From Achatina immaculata (taxonomy: Eukaryota; Mollusca; Gastropoda; Stylommatophora; Achatinidae): DNA of 64,000 nucleotides. Positions 44,556 to 55,780 of the stretch are shown here, piece by piece. Position 1 is the first letter of the stretch. Every line of letters begins with the position of its first letter. The position numbers were made by a program, and so were the translations under genes. Location of the stretch: positions 11,734,459 through 11,798,458 of the forward strand of contig CM019703.1 of the NCBI GenBank assembly GCA_009760885.1. Direction: 5' to 3'. Below the pieces are notes generated by a model, which did not search any database, had not been told where the DNA came from, and saw only the letters and a program-made list of their open reading frames with translations.

Positions 44556-45045
44556 ACAGCTTCCATAACCCATTCTCTGTGCCTCAGCATTTTTGCTAGA
44601 TCGGCTGCACAAGAGAAACATCAAACTCACGGCTCCAGGGAGATGAAAGAAGAAGAAGACTTGTCTCTGGCTTGGTTTTCAGTATGCCTCATTAGGCATG
44701 ATAACAAGACAGGCTTAGACATGGAGCCCCAAAGAGAATCAGAAACAAAAAAGACCCAAAAAAATACATGGAAAATGGATACGGTGAAGTTTGTAAAAAC
44801 AGGATTCACATGAAGTAACTTGGAGAAAAAGGCCAAAGATAAAAATAACTGGAAGACCTTTTTGCTGCGGAGGAGAAGCTACAGGCATTGACCGATTGAT
44901 TATGCATGAGGTACCTAAATCTTTTGATGTGATTTCTCACTATTTTGACACCTGTAACAATGATTTGCAGTAATTTTGATACATTTTGCAATGATTTCCC
45001 GCAGGTTTTACAAAGTGTGACAGATTTTTACTTTTTCTCATTCAG

Positions 45046-45099
45046 GCTGAGTACATTCGAGCTTATGACACACGACAAGAGAAACCAGAGGGATTGTAA
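45046..45099 (+). CDS. ATP8A: ATP8A-type flippase, terminal coding exon 6 of 6
   Basis: The acceptor is the pyrimidine-rich ACTTTTTCTCATTCAG (ends 45045). Phase 0, 17 codons and stop TAA (45097-45099): AEYIRAYDTRQEKPEGL. Vertebrate ATP8A1 continues after the GYAFS exon as EEVIRAYDT and then a short basic end. Here IRAYDT is kept and the end is REKPEGL-like, with fewer lysines. No other frame is open with this acceptor. The 3' UTR starts at 45100. Confidence 0.92.
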   Translation, partial: AEYIRAYDTRQEKPEGL

Positions 45100-45244
45100 G
45101 GAGGAAGAGACATTGTGGATGATTTATCGTCATCACCTGCTCAGCAAGCAATTACTTCAGCAGTCAAATGATTATTTAGCCGTCAGTGTCACTAGTCACT
45201 GAAGTGGAACCAGTATTTGTTTTACGTTTGTTAAAAAACTTCTC

Positions 45245-45250
45245 AATAAA
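45245..45250 (+). promoter_or_regulatory. Polyadenylation signal AATAAA for the flippase gene
   Basis: The first AATAAA after the stop lies 146 bp downstream, followed by a T-rich stretch near 45330. Further AATAAA at about 45771, 47685 and 50943 could mark longer 3' UTRs; sequence alone does not choose between them. Confidence 0.55.
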
Positions 45251-47879
45251 GTTTATTGAAACTTGAGAAATCTATATTAAGAGGAACCACCAGTTTTGTA
45301 AAACAAATTTCTAGTCATTTGTAATGTTTTTTGTTTTTTTTAAAATTTCTTATGGAGATGGAAAATACTGCTGTCCATTTACAAAATGGCAGTTGTAGAA
45401 TATGCTCCATTTTGCTTGAAAAGTATATTTGCTATTTATATAAGTGCAGAGTTGCGACATTTACTTTGGGTTCTTACTGATAATCAAACACTAAATAATG
45501 AGATTTCTGGTTTTTCTAAATTATAACAATATCTATCATACAAGCATTGTAGTGTCAGTAATCCTGATATGTGAGAGCTTCATTCAAGAAGTAACATATG
45601 AGAGAGTTGAAATAGTTTTTAGCATAGAAGAGGAAATAGCTTATGATGTATAAGTAGGAATAACTTTAAAGAAAGTGTGCTTTTCTGATAGCTTCAGTAT
45701 GGCAGCCAAGAATTCTCCCCAGAAAACAGCATATCTTTAAAGTGCAGGTAGAAAAGTAAATATTTAGAATAAAGGAAGACATTGAAACAGACAACGTAAT
45801 AGTCAGAAACTTGAAAAAAACAGCTCAATAACTTATAACTGAGTCACAATGGACCAGGATGAAAATAAATATATTTGTAAACTTTCTTTAAATTGATTGC
45901 ATATCACTTTACAAGGATATGTGAGCATCCATCTAATGGTGGTGGTAGTTGCCCTTTGGTTATAAACAGAGCTCTTGGCATTTGATGCCATGGTGAAGAA
46001 CTCAGTGTTCTCTCTAGTTGTCCAAGCAGTCCTGAAATGCAGATTACGCAATAAAAACTGGATATCACAAGAACCTCGAAGCCTCTGTAACCAGTTAATC
46101 AAGTACACAGTGAACAATGAGTCAGTTTCCAGAAGTAGTTTTCACTTTTTTTTTTTTGTTTTTTGTTCATCTTTACCCGTATAACTTTATTATGATGTAT
46201 GTTTTCTGCTTTCCACATTCACATTCCACTTGTCTTATCCCATTATCAGCTTATCCTCATTTTCAACTTATCCAGCCCATGGTTGGTATCATGTCTGCTG
46301 TAAACATGTAAACAATTCATTATCTCCCCTTGTACTTCTGTTTCAGACTGTAGCAAATCAATGGCAAGACACTTTTGACGAGTCAGAAGAATATGCATAT
46401 AGAGTTGAGAAATATGTCCTTAAACATAGATTTTTTAGTGTTACATCTTCCTAGCAGTCCTTGTTAAGAATATGGAATTTAGAATTACATTATTCATCGT
46501 AGAGTAAATTGTAAGCTTTCATGGCATCCCCGTTAGAACATGCAATACATGTAGAATTAAGAAATATATTCTTTGACATTTTATCCTGAATTTACTAATG
46601 ATAAACTCATTTGACAAGACTAGGGAGTGTATGCACACAGAATTAGTTGGTGTTTTAGACCTGATTGTTGACTACCCAGATGTTTACTTTTTTTTTTGTG
46701 TGTTTTTGTGGGGGTTTATTTTGTAAGAAGAAAAACTTTAATCCAAAATTAGCTTCAAACGGGTTATTGATAAATGGAAATTAAAATATTCTTTTCTTCC
46801 CAGTCTCTCTCCTCGTACAACAAAACCTGAGTTTGTAATTCTTTGTTGATTTCAATGTAGTGTGTGTATGTGTGTTTTGTTGTGTGGCATCATCATCAGA
46901 ATCCTTTGAAATATGCTTGCTTTAGTTTAATGTGAATGGAACTATTATTAAAATGGCCTTTATTGTCAGTGCTGTATATAGAAATCATTCGCTTTCTATT
47001 GTCTGGTCATTCATTATGTGATGGTAATATCTTTTGTTATTCCTCTTTATAAATTCTCAGTAATGGCAATATTATTTTGTGATTATTGGATATAAATAGG
47101 GATTTTATGAAATGCTTGTTCATTTTCATTAGTTCATCATGAATACAGACCATGATATTTAAAGTCAGAAACAATGACTTTGACATACCTCTCTGGTTCT
47201 TCTTGTGTAGCAAGATATCTTCTTTTTTTTTTTTTTCCTTCAGAAACCAAGGCTGTGATTAGCTTGAAAATAAAATAACACAAGATTGCTCAGATATTGG
47301 CATTGCTATAAAGTTCCATAGAACTTTTTAAAAATTCTTCCTACTTTTATTGTAATTGGTCAGAAGAATTGGTTGGTTAGGAGTTCCGCATTTTTATTTT
47401 TTTTAATGCAATATGTATATCTTTGGGTGGGTCCATAATTTGCTCAGAGTATTTTGTCACTCCTGTTATCTTTATACTTATTTATTTATTTATTTATTTA
47501 TTCCTTTGATTTGTGTTTAAGTAATTTTTTTTTTAATCCAGTGAACTTGTTGAATACCTTTTTTTTTGAGAGTGACTAACTGGCCTGTGTGTATGGTGCT
47601 TCACTCACTCCAGAAATCCATTATTTTGTAGTTACTATTGGAGTTTACTGTATTTTGTGAAGTTTAATTAGGCAGCGGTAAAAATAAAGTGTGTGTGTGT
47701 CCCCTCCCCCCCCCCCCCAAAAAAAAAACCCCTCGGTATTCTTGAGAATATCGGTTTTTTTTTTTAAAATCAAGCCACAAATGAACACACAAATGCAGTA
47801 TAAAGTATAATAGAGAATAAAACATTTGGTTTTTTTATATGTACCTTTGTCTCCTGTGTTATTTCTCATTCTTGGATAC
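45251..47879. other. 3' flank, no gene seen
   Basis: AT-rich. A stretch at 46347-46454 follows a plausible acceptor (CTTCTGTTTCAG) and is open for 36 codons to a stop, but it has no homology I know and lies past the gene's stop codon. A C-run of about 15 sits near 47705, and a TTTA microsatellite at about 47479-47502. Confidence 0.4.
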
Positions 47880-48092
47880 CAGAGAATCTAAGTGGTCAGA
47901 ACCCTCGTCTGTCATGGTAACGGTTAATAGTTTGATCCTGATGAAAAGTTCTCCAAAAGCAGAGCTATAAACAGCAGCAACTGCTGCCTCCTATAAGTGA
48001 GCCAAGGAAAGGTGGCCGGGCAACATTGTCCTTTAAATGCTGTGACGGGTTAAGGAAAATGTAAGTGCTACAACATATCCCATGATACAGCA
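47880..48092 (+). mobile_element. Degenerate tRNA-derived SINE
   Basis: Head CTAAGTGGTCAGAACCCTCG with a weak B box TAGTTTGATCCTG. Then CCAAGGAAAGGTGGCCGGGC, ACGGGTTAAGGAAAATGTAA and GTGCTACAACATATCCCATG, the same order as the clean copy at 15651. Confidence 0.65.
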
Positions 48093-48713
48093 CAGTGACA
48101 TGGGAGACAGAACAATCCTTATCCCATTCTTGTGTATGGTCATTGCTAATTGAAGGAATGCAGTGTAACAATCACATTTCCTGGGAGATGGATGTAAAGA
48201 TGATGGTGATGATAAGCTTGTGTGCAGCTATGTCAGTAATCCAAGAAATTTTCTAGTTCAGGTATTTAGAACTATAAACTGAGTAATTTTGTTATTTTCA
48301 TTATTTGTTCTCCCAAACTGGAAGGGAGCAGTTCAAAGGAGTGACATAACAAGGGAGTGACAAACCAGAGATGAATGGAGTGCTTTGGATACTGTTGTAA
48401 CAGATTAGATGATTATAGACATAATGCATTTGATTACATCAAAAATGCTAAGAATCATTGAGTATAGGTTAGAATTTATTGTTAAGATATTAGTGATAAT
48501 GGAGTTCATGAAAGAAGATCACTGTATATAGATCAAGAGATAGAAGCACTTATCTGATTTTTTTTTTTTCATTTTGAACATTTTTTGTAATTAAAATTTG
48601 TCAGTTCTCCAAAATAGTATGTATGTCTGTCCTTTGTTATGTCACTCCTTTGATACATGCTCAGCCAGATAATTGTTAGTATTTGGATCGTTCTTTTACG
48701 TAGTATTGTGCAG

Positions 48714-49487
48714 TGTTGATAAAACTGTGAGAAGAATGCTTGGTGGTTACATTTTTTGTGTGTGTGTTGATAAAACTGTGAGAAGAATGCTTGGTGGTTA
48801 CATTTTTTTTGTGTTGATAAAACTGTGAGAAGAATGCTTGGTGGTTACATTTTTTTTTTGTGTTGATGAAACTGTGAGAAGAATGCTTGGTGGTTACATT
48901 TTTTTTTGTGTTGATAAAACTGTGAGAAGAATGCTTGGTGGTTACATTTTTTTTTTGTGTTGATAAAACTGTGAGAAGAATGCTTGGTGGTTACATTTTT
49001 TTTTGTTGTTGATAAAACGGTTAGAAGAATGCTTAGTGGTTACATTTTTTTTGTGTTGATGAAACTGTGAGAAGAATGCTTGGTGGTTACATTTTTTTTT
49101 GTGTTGATAAAACTGTGAGAAGAATGCTTGGTGGTTACATTTTTTTTTTGTGTTGATAAAACTGTGAGAAGATTGCTTGGTGGTTACGTTTTTTTTTGTT
49201 GTTGATAAAACGGTTAGAAGAATGCTTAGTGGTTACATTTTTTTTGTGTTGATAAAACTGTTAGAAGAATGCTTAGTGGTTACATTTTCTGTGTGTGTGT
49301 TGATAAAACTGTGAGAAGAATGCTTGGTGGTTACATTTTTTGTGTGTGTTGATAAAACTGTGAGAAGAATGCTTAGTTACATTTGTTTGTGTTGATAAAA
49401 CTGTTAGAAGAAAGCTTGGTGGGTACATTTATTTTGTGTTGATAAAACTGTGACAAGAATACTTGGTGGGTACATTTTTGTTGTCTA
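48714..49487. repeat. About 48-bp minisatellite, 16 copies, with variable poly-T spacer
   Basis: Core GTTGATAAAACTGTGAGAAG then AATGCTTGGTGGTTACAT, about 40 bp, followed by a T run of 5-10 and GTG. A variant with ACGGTTAGAAGAATGCTTAG appears near 49010 and again near 49205, showing a block duplication. The last copies decay. Confidence 0.93.
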
Positions 49488-51496
49488 CCATCTTATTTTA
49501 TTACATTCTCAACATTTTCAAACATTATCAGTGAGATATGCAGAAAAAGAACTGTTGTTTGAGAAGTTATTAGCGAAGTAAATTTCTGTTAAACTGTGTA
49601 TTCTGTGAAGTTTTCAGATGTTTTGAAGTTAAGATACAAATTGGATTACTTCGCACACCAAATTTAGAATGAATGTATTCTGTGATGCAATGAAATGTGG
49701 CAGTTATTTTGGGAACAATGTACCATTTCTACACAAAAATGTATTCTGTAGGATAGCAAGTTATTGAAACTTTTACTTTTCTTAAGGCTCAATTTCTAGG
49801 GCTGTGGCGCCTGTTCACAGCTTTATCAGCTTTTGCTTCCTAACATAAGTATCAGGTATTCATTTTCTAGCTGGGTTGATGAAGCATGGAAGTCTGTCGC
49901 TGCACTCCTCCCATGTGGAATATCAAGTAAAAGCTACATGAGCTGGATTAAAAACAGACATGAACTGGATTGAAAAATGAGCATGAACTGTATTAAAAAT
50001 GCAGACACAAATGGAGACAAAGACATAGATTTCATGTTTTTGAATGTTTTAAGAATGTTGCTAGCTTTGTTTTATGAGAAATAATTTGTTTAAGATCCAA
50101 TAAATGTTTCATGGTTAGTGCATATGAGCTGAAATACCTCTTTTCGAAAAATCTAGACTTGATAAATTTTTTTGCAAATACTCAGCTGTCAACACATGAA
50201 CAGATTTTATTTATTACTTGTTTTTACTTGTGTGTGTATCTTATTTCATGTCAGAAAGTGTAGCTCAGAAACCATCTAACCAGTCAGTATAACTGTGTCA
50301 TGTATGGTTTATTGTATGTTTTGTTCTTTAACTAAATAACCTTGTTGACATGAGATTACTTTTACTGAATGGAGATTTTTTTTTTCCTTTTTGATAAACT
50401 GCAGCTTGAAGGCTGACATATTCAAGTCACTCGGAAGCGGAATTATGTGATATTTTTGTTTTCTCGTTCAGGCTGTGTACTTCTGTTAAGTACAGGACTT
50501 GTACGGATCTCAATGTTGTATATATTTGTTTAATAACATTATTTCAAGAACTCCTACATGTATTTTGTTGTTCTCAGAAAGTGTTTGCTCATCATTTCAG
50601 ATTAGTATTCAGCAGAGTATTTTATGAACTTTTGCTTACAACAGTATGTTCATTATGCTGTGCTCGAGCTTCAGAGAGTGAAGATTAAGATTGCCATGTT
50701 GTTTGATATGGTACTTGTGGATCTCTCTGTGATGAAAGCTAAAATAAGCTCTTGGTGGCCAATGTTGTGGTGAAGAATTTGATTCTGTTTTTGTACTTGT
50801 TCAGTCTTGGAGCTATAAGAAAGTTTAAACTGGATGGTATTTTCCCTATTATCAATGTCCCTGCTTTAGGAAAAGTGTGACATGTGTGTCTTTTTTAGTT
50901 CCTGGAAGATCCCATGATGGAATGTGTAACAGAACTGTAATTAGTAGTCTAAATAAAGAGAAGTAAATCATAGTCTAAATAGGATAAAAATCATAGACTA
51001 AATAGAGAGAAGTAAATCATAGGCAAAATAGAAGAAATGTCATAGACTAAAGAGAAATAAGTAACCAAAGTCATCATCGCCTTCATTCTCTGCTTAAAAG
51101 TGATGATGAATTTAAGCAGAATAAGAATGATCACTAATCTAGTCTAAAACAGAAAGGAAGAAAAAAAAAATCAGTTTTGAGAGCCACCATTATGCCTAAC
51201 AGAGTTGAAAGGCAAAATTATGTGAAGAAATTTTATGGAAATTACTGTGTCAGTTTGGTTTTTACAGGCAAAGAATTCATTTTCACCCAGTAGCATTTAT
51301 GCTGAAGACTGCATAGTTTGAGATTGCCCTTTTTGGTTTTTTTCCATGAAGCATCATGATAAATATTACTGTTTGGGGTGTTAAAAGGGATTTTTTTTCT
51401 GGTTTTAACAGAAGCCATGTGTAATTGTATTTGCTGGTGGGAAATTAAGAGAAGAAATAATCAGTCAAAATTTGAGAGTATGAGAGATGAAACAGA
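49488..51496. other. 3' flank, no gene seen
   Basis: AT-rich, with a short irregular repeat at about 50945-51050 (GTCTAAATAGAGAGAAGTAA and ATCATAGACTAAATAGA variants). Confidence 0.45.
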
Positions 51497-51712
51497 GGAT
51501 GGAAACCCAGGCTTTCTTTGCTGGCAACAGTTGGATAAACAATGGATGGAAACCCAGGCTTTGTTTGCTGGCAACAATTGGATAAACAGTGGATGGAAAC
51601 CCAGGCTTTGTTTGCTGGCAACAATTGGATAAACAGTGGATGTAAACCCAGGCTTTGTTTACTGGCAACAATTAGATAAACAATGGATGAAAACCCAGGC
51701 TTTGTTTGTTAT
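51497..51712. repeat. 47-bp minisatellite, about 4.5 copies
   Basis: GGATGGAAACCCAGGCTTTG then TTTGCTGGCAACAATTGGATAAACAGT-type unit (shown as 20 bases plus features: CTGGCAACA, GGATAAAC). Open frames on both strands are by-products. Confidence 0.92.
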
Positions 51713-52808
51713 CTGCAGTGATAATACAAGTCCTCTGTCAGCAGTAATCAGCAGAGACTAGGTTTCAAGAACAGAGTAGGATGAGAAAGCATTTTTTTTT
51801 AAAGCCTTGAAATTGCTAAATGCTAGGATAAAGGCTCTCATGTGCCGAAAGAGTCAGAAAATTATAATATAGTGGATCATAAATGCAATATTAATAGGAA
51901 TCAGTGACAAAAGAATGCCATGTTGGGGGAAGAATGAATATAGTAGGAACAGGCAGTTAAAAAAAAACCGACTTCAGTAAGCCAGATATGTGACACATAG
52001 TGAATGTACAGTGTAAAATTGGGGCCATAGTTAGGAACTCTTGATGATCTACGTAGTATCCCTCCTGGTTTTAAATCTTTAGTTGATGTATTCACCTTCT
52101 AAATGGAACATTTTGTTGTAATGATAAGAACTGAATATATTTTACCTGGTGAGCATGTTATTTTTCAGTTTTTGATTGTCAAATGATAAGAGCAGTTTGT
52201 ACACTTTTTTTTCTTCTAACCATTAGAATCAAAGTTAGTGGAAGAGGTTCTTCTTTGTTCTTGTTTATTTTGTAAGAGAAAACCGTGTGTGTGTGGGAGT
52301 GAGAGAGAGAGAGAGAGAGCTTCTGTTTAACTGAAGTTGATTAAAAAATTTAGTAAGTTAAAAAAAAATGTGAAAAAGTGGTTGCTCCAAACTAATTTTT
52401 AACTCTTTGATTGGTTCATTTGTTCTTTGAAGAATTTGATTCACACTGATGGACTGCACCTTTTTTTATTTTTTCCATCCTTTAACAAGGCTTCACACAG
52501 TACATTTAGTTTTTTTTTTTTTGTTCACTTTTTTCCTATGATAAAATATCAGTTGTGTTTGCTTCTTACAGCCTTACAGTGGTTTTTACTATAAATTACT
52601 TGTTTATTATAAATTGCATGTTTGTTTCATTTACTATAATTTACACATTTTTATCAGAAATGTATCAGTTTTGTTAGTCATCATTTTATTGTATTTGTCT
52701 TGTTGTAGAATTGATGTTCTGTCAGTTATCATGTTGTTGTCTTCTCTTGGAGAATTAATGTTCTTTATTTTTGCTGGCTTTGTATTTGAGTTTTTTTTAT
52801 CTCTTTGT
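51713..52808. other. 3' flank, nothing recognised
   Basis: AT-rich with a GA run near 52300-52318 and several poly-T tracts. Confidence 0.4.
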
Positions 52809-52995
52809 GTAATCTTCACTGCAGATTAATCCCAGAATTTCTGTAATCTTCACAGCAGGTTAATCCCAAAATTTCTGTAATCTTCACAGCAGATATAGTC
52901 CAGAATTTCTCTAATATTCCAAATGCTATTTTTCACAGCAGATAAAGTCACAAATTTTATGTCATCTTCAAAGCAGGTGTGACTCAAAATGTATA
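52809..52995. repeat. 34-bp tandem repeat, about 5 decaying copies
   Basis: GTAATCTTCACAGCAGGTTA then ATCCCAAAATTTCT. The first three are clear; the rest are diverged. Confidence 0.8.
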
Positions 52996-53083
52996 TACTT
53001 TTCAAAGCACAATTTGTCCATTCACAAAATTGGAATGTACAACATTAGGGGGAGTAGGTGCCCAGAGTCTCTCTCTCTGAACC

Positions 53084-53826
53084 TTAAGTGCCCAGGGCAC
53101 ATGGGGCTTCTGCAAGGGTTTTCCACAAATGCCTGTCCTTCGCCTTTTTTTCTGCTCTTGCCCAGGTGAGTCCTCTATTGCTCAACATCCTTTCTGTTGT
53201 TCTTCTCCATGTCTCTTTTGGTCTACCCTTACTTCTGTTCCCCTGTGTTGTCCATCTTAGTGCTGTTTTTGGTAGTGAGTTGTCAGTCATTCGGAGCACA
53301 TGTTCCAACCATCGCCAGCATCTTTCCTCAATAATTGCTGTCAGTGGATTCATCTGCATTTCTGCCAATAAGATGTTATTTCTTATGGTGTTTGGCCAAA
53401 ATATTTTTATAATTCTTCGTAAACATTTAGTCTGGAAAGAATTTAACTTGTTTTCTATGCTTTTGGTGATTTTCCAGCATTCACTCACTTAGAACATTAC
53501 TCTTAAATATCCCGATTTTCATATTTATGCTTAGTTTTTTTTTTATTTCCATATAGTCTGTAGCATTGCAAAAGCCTGGTTTGCTCTAGTAAGTCTGCTG
53601 TTATGTCCTCTGTGCTGTCTTCATTTTCTACTACTATACTGCCAAGGTATACAAATTCGTTGACCTCCTCCACTAACTTGCTATCTACTCTGAGTACATT
53701 TCTGTTGTTCACATTTTGCTTCATTAACTGTGTCTTTCCTACGTTGATCTTTAGTCCTATGTTGTTTGCATTCTGAGTTAGCTTGTTTAATCTTGCATAT
53801 CTTTGTGACTGCTTGATAATAGACAC
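53084..53826 (-). pseudogene. LINE reverse transcriptase, thumb and C-terminus
   Basis: Two frames in order. The first follows FADD: RLNKLTQNANNIGLKINVGK, KTQLMKQN, VEEVNEFVYLGSIVVENED (53503-53826). The second is the C-terminus: NKLNSFQTKCLRRIIKIFWP, RCWRWLEHVLRMTDNSLPKT, ALRWTTQGNRSKGRPKETWR and KAKDRHLWKTLAEAPCALGT (53084-53488). A frameshift separates them. The long plus-strand frame 53088-53492 is its shadow. Confidence 0.9.
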
Positions 53827-54136
53827 ATGTCGTCCGCAAAGTCAAGGTCCTCCAGCACTGTGTCAAGGGTCCATTGTAATCCTCTGCCTTTGTCTGATGT
53901 TGCCTCCATTAACCAGTCTACTGCCAAGATAAATAATGTTGGTGATAGTACACATCCCTGTTTCACTCCTGTTTGTACCCTAAAGCTGCTGGAGGTATGT
54001 TCTCCACAGATAACTTTGCACTGAAAACCCTCATATAGGGCTTTGATTACATTTACTATCTTGTGGGGTAGGCCATGCCATCTTAGGATTTTCCACAGTG
54101 CATCTCTGTTGACACTGTCAAAGGCTTTCTCAAAAT

Positions 54137-54706
54137 CTATGAATAATGCATATGTTGTTTGCTATGCCACTCATTTGCCTGTTCTAATATTTGTCTAAGT
54201 ACAAATATGTGGTCTATGCATGATCTTCCTTTCCTAAATCCTGCCTGCTCTTTCCGAAGTTTTTCCTCAAGTGTTGGTACAATTCTGTTGATGATTATTC
54301 TGCAAAATACTTTACTGGTGAGTGGCAGTAGGGTAATGCTTCTCCAGTTCCCGCAGTCTCTGAGGTCACCCTTCTTTGGTAGTTTTACTATAAGGCCAGT
54401 TTTCCACTCCTCTGGGGCTTTTTCTAGATCCCAAATTTGTTGTAATATCCGGCAAAGTTGTTTTGGTGTTTCTGTTTCTTCTGCTTTCAACATCTCAGCA
54501 GTCACTTCATCTTCACCTGGTGCCCTGTCTGATTTTAGCTTCTTGATCGCTTCCTTTACTTCATTTATTGTTATTGGTCCTGTATTGATGTTTAGTTCTG
54601 TTTTTGCTTCAGGTATGTCTATTGTTTGTGCTGCTTGTGTTCCGTTTAGTAGGGTGTTAAAGTGTTCCCTCCATCTTTCCTCTTTCTCCACTGACCAGTT
54701 GTCCAT
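54137..54706 (-). pseudogene. LINE reverse transcriptase, fingers and early palm
   Basis: A 189-codon open frame: WSVEKEERWREHFNTLLNGT, VKEAIKKLKSDRAPGEDEVT, PEEWKTGLIVKLPKKGDLRD, CGNWRSITLLPLTSKVFCRI, LRKEQAGFRKGRSCIDHIFV and LRQILEQANEWHS. These are RT blocks 0-3. The plus-strand frame of 193 codons over the same DNA is a shadow. The frame breaks just after, before the first catalytic Asp block. Confidence 0.9.
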
Positions 54707-54910
54707 TTTGTGTCCTTACTGCACTTTCACATCTTTGTGATTTTATATATGGTTTTCATGTCATTTGTGTATGCTGCTTTCTCTGCCCGCTTCTGCTAAG
54801 TTGTCATAGTATTGACGTTTATCTTGACAGCATGATTCCTTCACCTCTTTGTTTTTTTGTGCATAATTACTTAAAACTTGTTCTTTAAGCCGTTGTGAGG
54901 TGCCCAGAGT

Positions 54911-55289
54911 GGGTAAGTGAAAACTGCCTGAGAAAGCTCTCAGAGTAGGGCAGTGGGAGCAGGAAGCAAGCCTTTATGGAATATGCCCACAGTTTGAGTT
55001 TTAAAAAGAGCAATCCCAGAACTCCCCAGAATAGATGGTTAAATATGCATGAGCACTTCCCTGAAAGTGAAAAAGAATTAAAGTGACCTTGTGTTCAGTT
55101 GCTGCCCTTAAAGTGGAGTATAAGAACCAATCATGTGAGACCAACCTATTGTGCAAGATTTTAAAATATTTGAGATTGTCACTAAAGTGATCTTGTAACA
55201 GTGATAAAATTTTCACATGATAGTGCAAGTTTTATTGACTTTTAATTCTGTGCTTTCTAATGTTGATGTTACTTGTTCAGAATTTTCTT
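54911..55289. other. Flank, nothing recognised
   Basis: Ordinary AT-rich sequence between the LINE and a GC-richer segment. Confidence 0.35.
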
Positions 55290-55780
55290 TTTCGTTCTTC
55301 TTCTTCTTCTTCTTCGTTCGCACCATTAGCGATAATGCGTGTTACCCTGATTTTTGCGATGCGCCTTTTGGCTGGGTAACTCCGACTTCAGCACCTTTCC
55401 TTGCTAGGGCAGACTGTGGTCTTGCTCGGACTGCCATGAAGACAGTGTGGCTGGCCTGGCCAAAACTTTGTTTTCCAGCCTCTGGTGGCTGTACTTAAGC
55501 CCCTTCTCCATGTCAGATGGTTTTGAGACAGTTCCACAAAGACACTGACTTTGAGATGAGGAACCTGATGAGTGCTTCAACGATATCCATTCCCCGCCAC
55601 CCATAGTCTACTGGCTCTGTTTTGTTTACATCATTCTGATAGCCATTGTTGTAAAGACCCATAGGCTTGTCACGTCCTGGATTCATTGGTTTCACACCAG
55701 ACTTCCCTCATCCCCGCCAGAGATCTCCGTGTCCCCATCTGTCCACCAACCTGACATTACATTTTACAAAAATAACAATT
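55290..55780. other. Unassigned GC-richer segment headed by (CTT)n
   Basis: Begins TTCTTCTTCTTCTTCTTCG and continues through GCACCATTAGCGATAATGCG, GGCTGGGTAACTCCGACTTC and CCCGCCACCCATAGTCTACT to CCCCGCCAGAGATCTCCGTG. Its composition differs sharply from both sides. Minus-strand frames of 60-66 codons overlap (for example RGMDIVEALIRFLISKSVSL) but I recognise no domain. It may be a dispersed repeat with an RNA-derived head, or a remnant of a transposon. Confidence 0.35.

Larger units (their letters stand above)
53056..54910 (-). mobile_element. Long FADD-type LINE copy, 5'-truncated, 13-bp TSD
   Basis: AGGTGCCCAGAGT at 53056-53068 and 54898-54910 brackets 53069-54897 (1829 bp). Read on the minus strand it starts in the linker before the RT (KNKEVKESCCQDKRQYYDNL). 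It then runs through the whole RT (LKSDRAPGEDEVTAEMLKAE, FRKGRSCIDHIFVLRQILEQ, LDFADDM at about 53830-53850) to the C-terminal GRPKETWRRTTERML and APCALGT* (stop at 53084-53086). Only about 15 bp separate the stop from the TSD. It is a different family from the 13955 LINE but the same clade by motif style. Confidence 0.93.

Noticed and set aside
46347..46454. Possible extra exon after TTCTGTTTCAG
   Set aside because: Downstream of the flippase stop, no recognised homology; could only be an alternative last exon and nothing supports it.
51378..51632. 84-codon frame with Trp/Asn-rich repeats
   Set aside because: Encoded by the 47-bp minisatellite.
54159..54740. 193-codon plus-strand frame
   Set aside because: Shadow of the minus-strand LINE reverse transcriptase, whose motifs are unmistakable.
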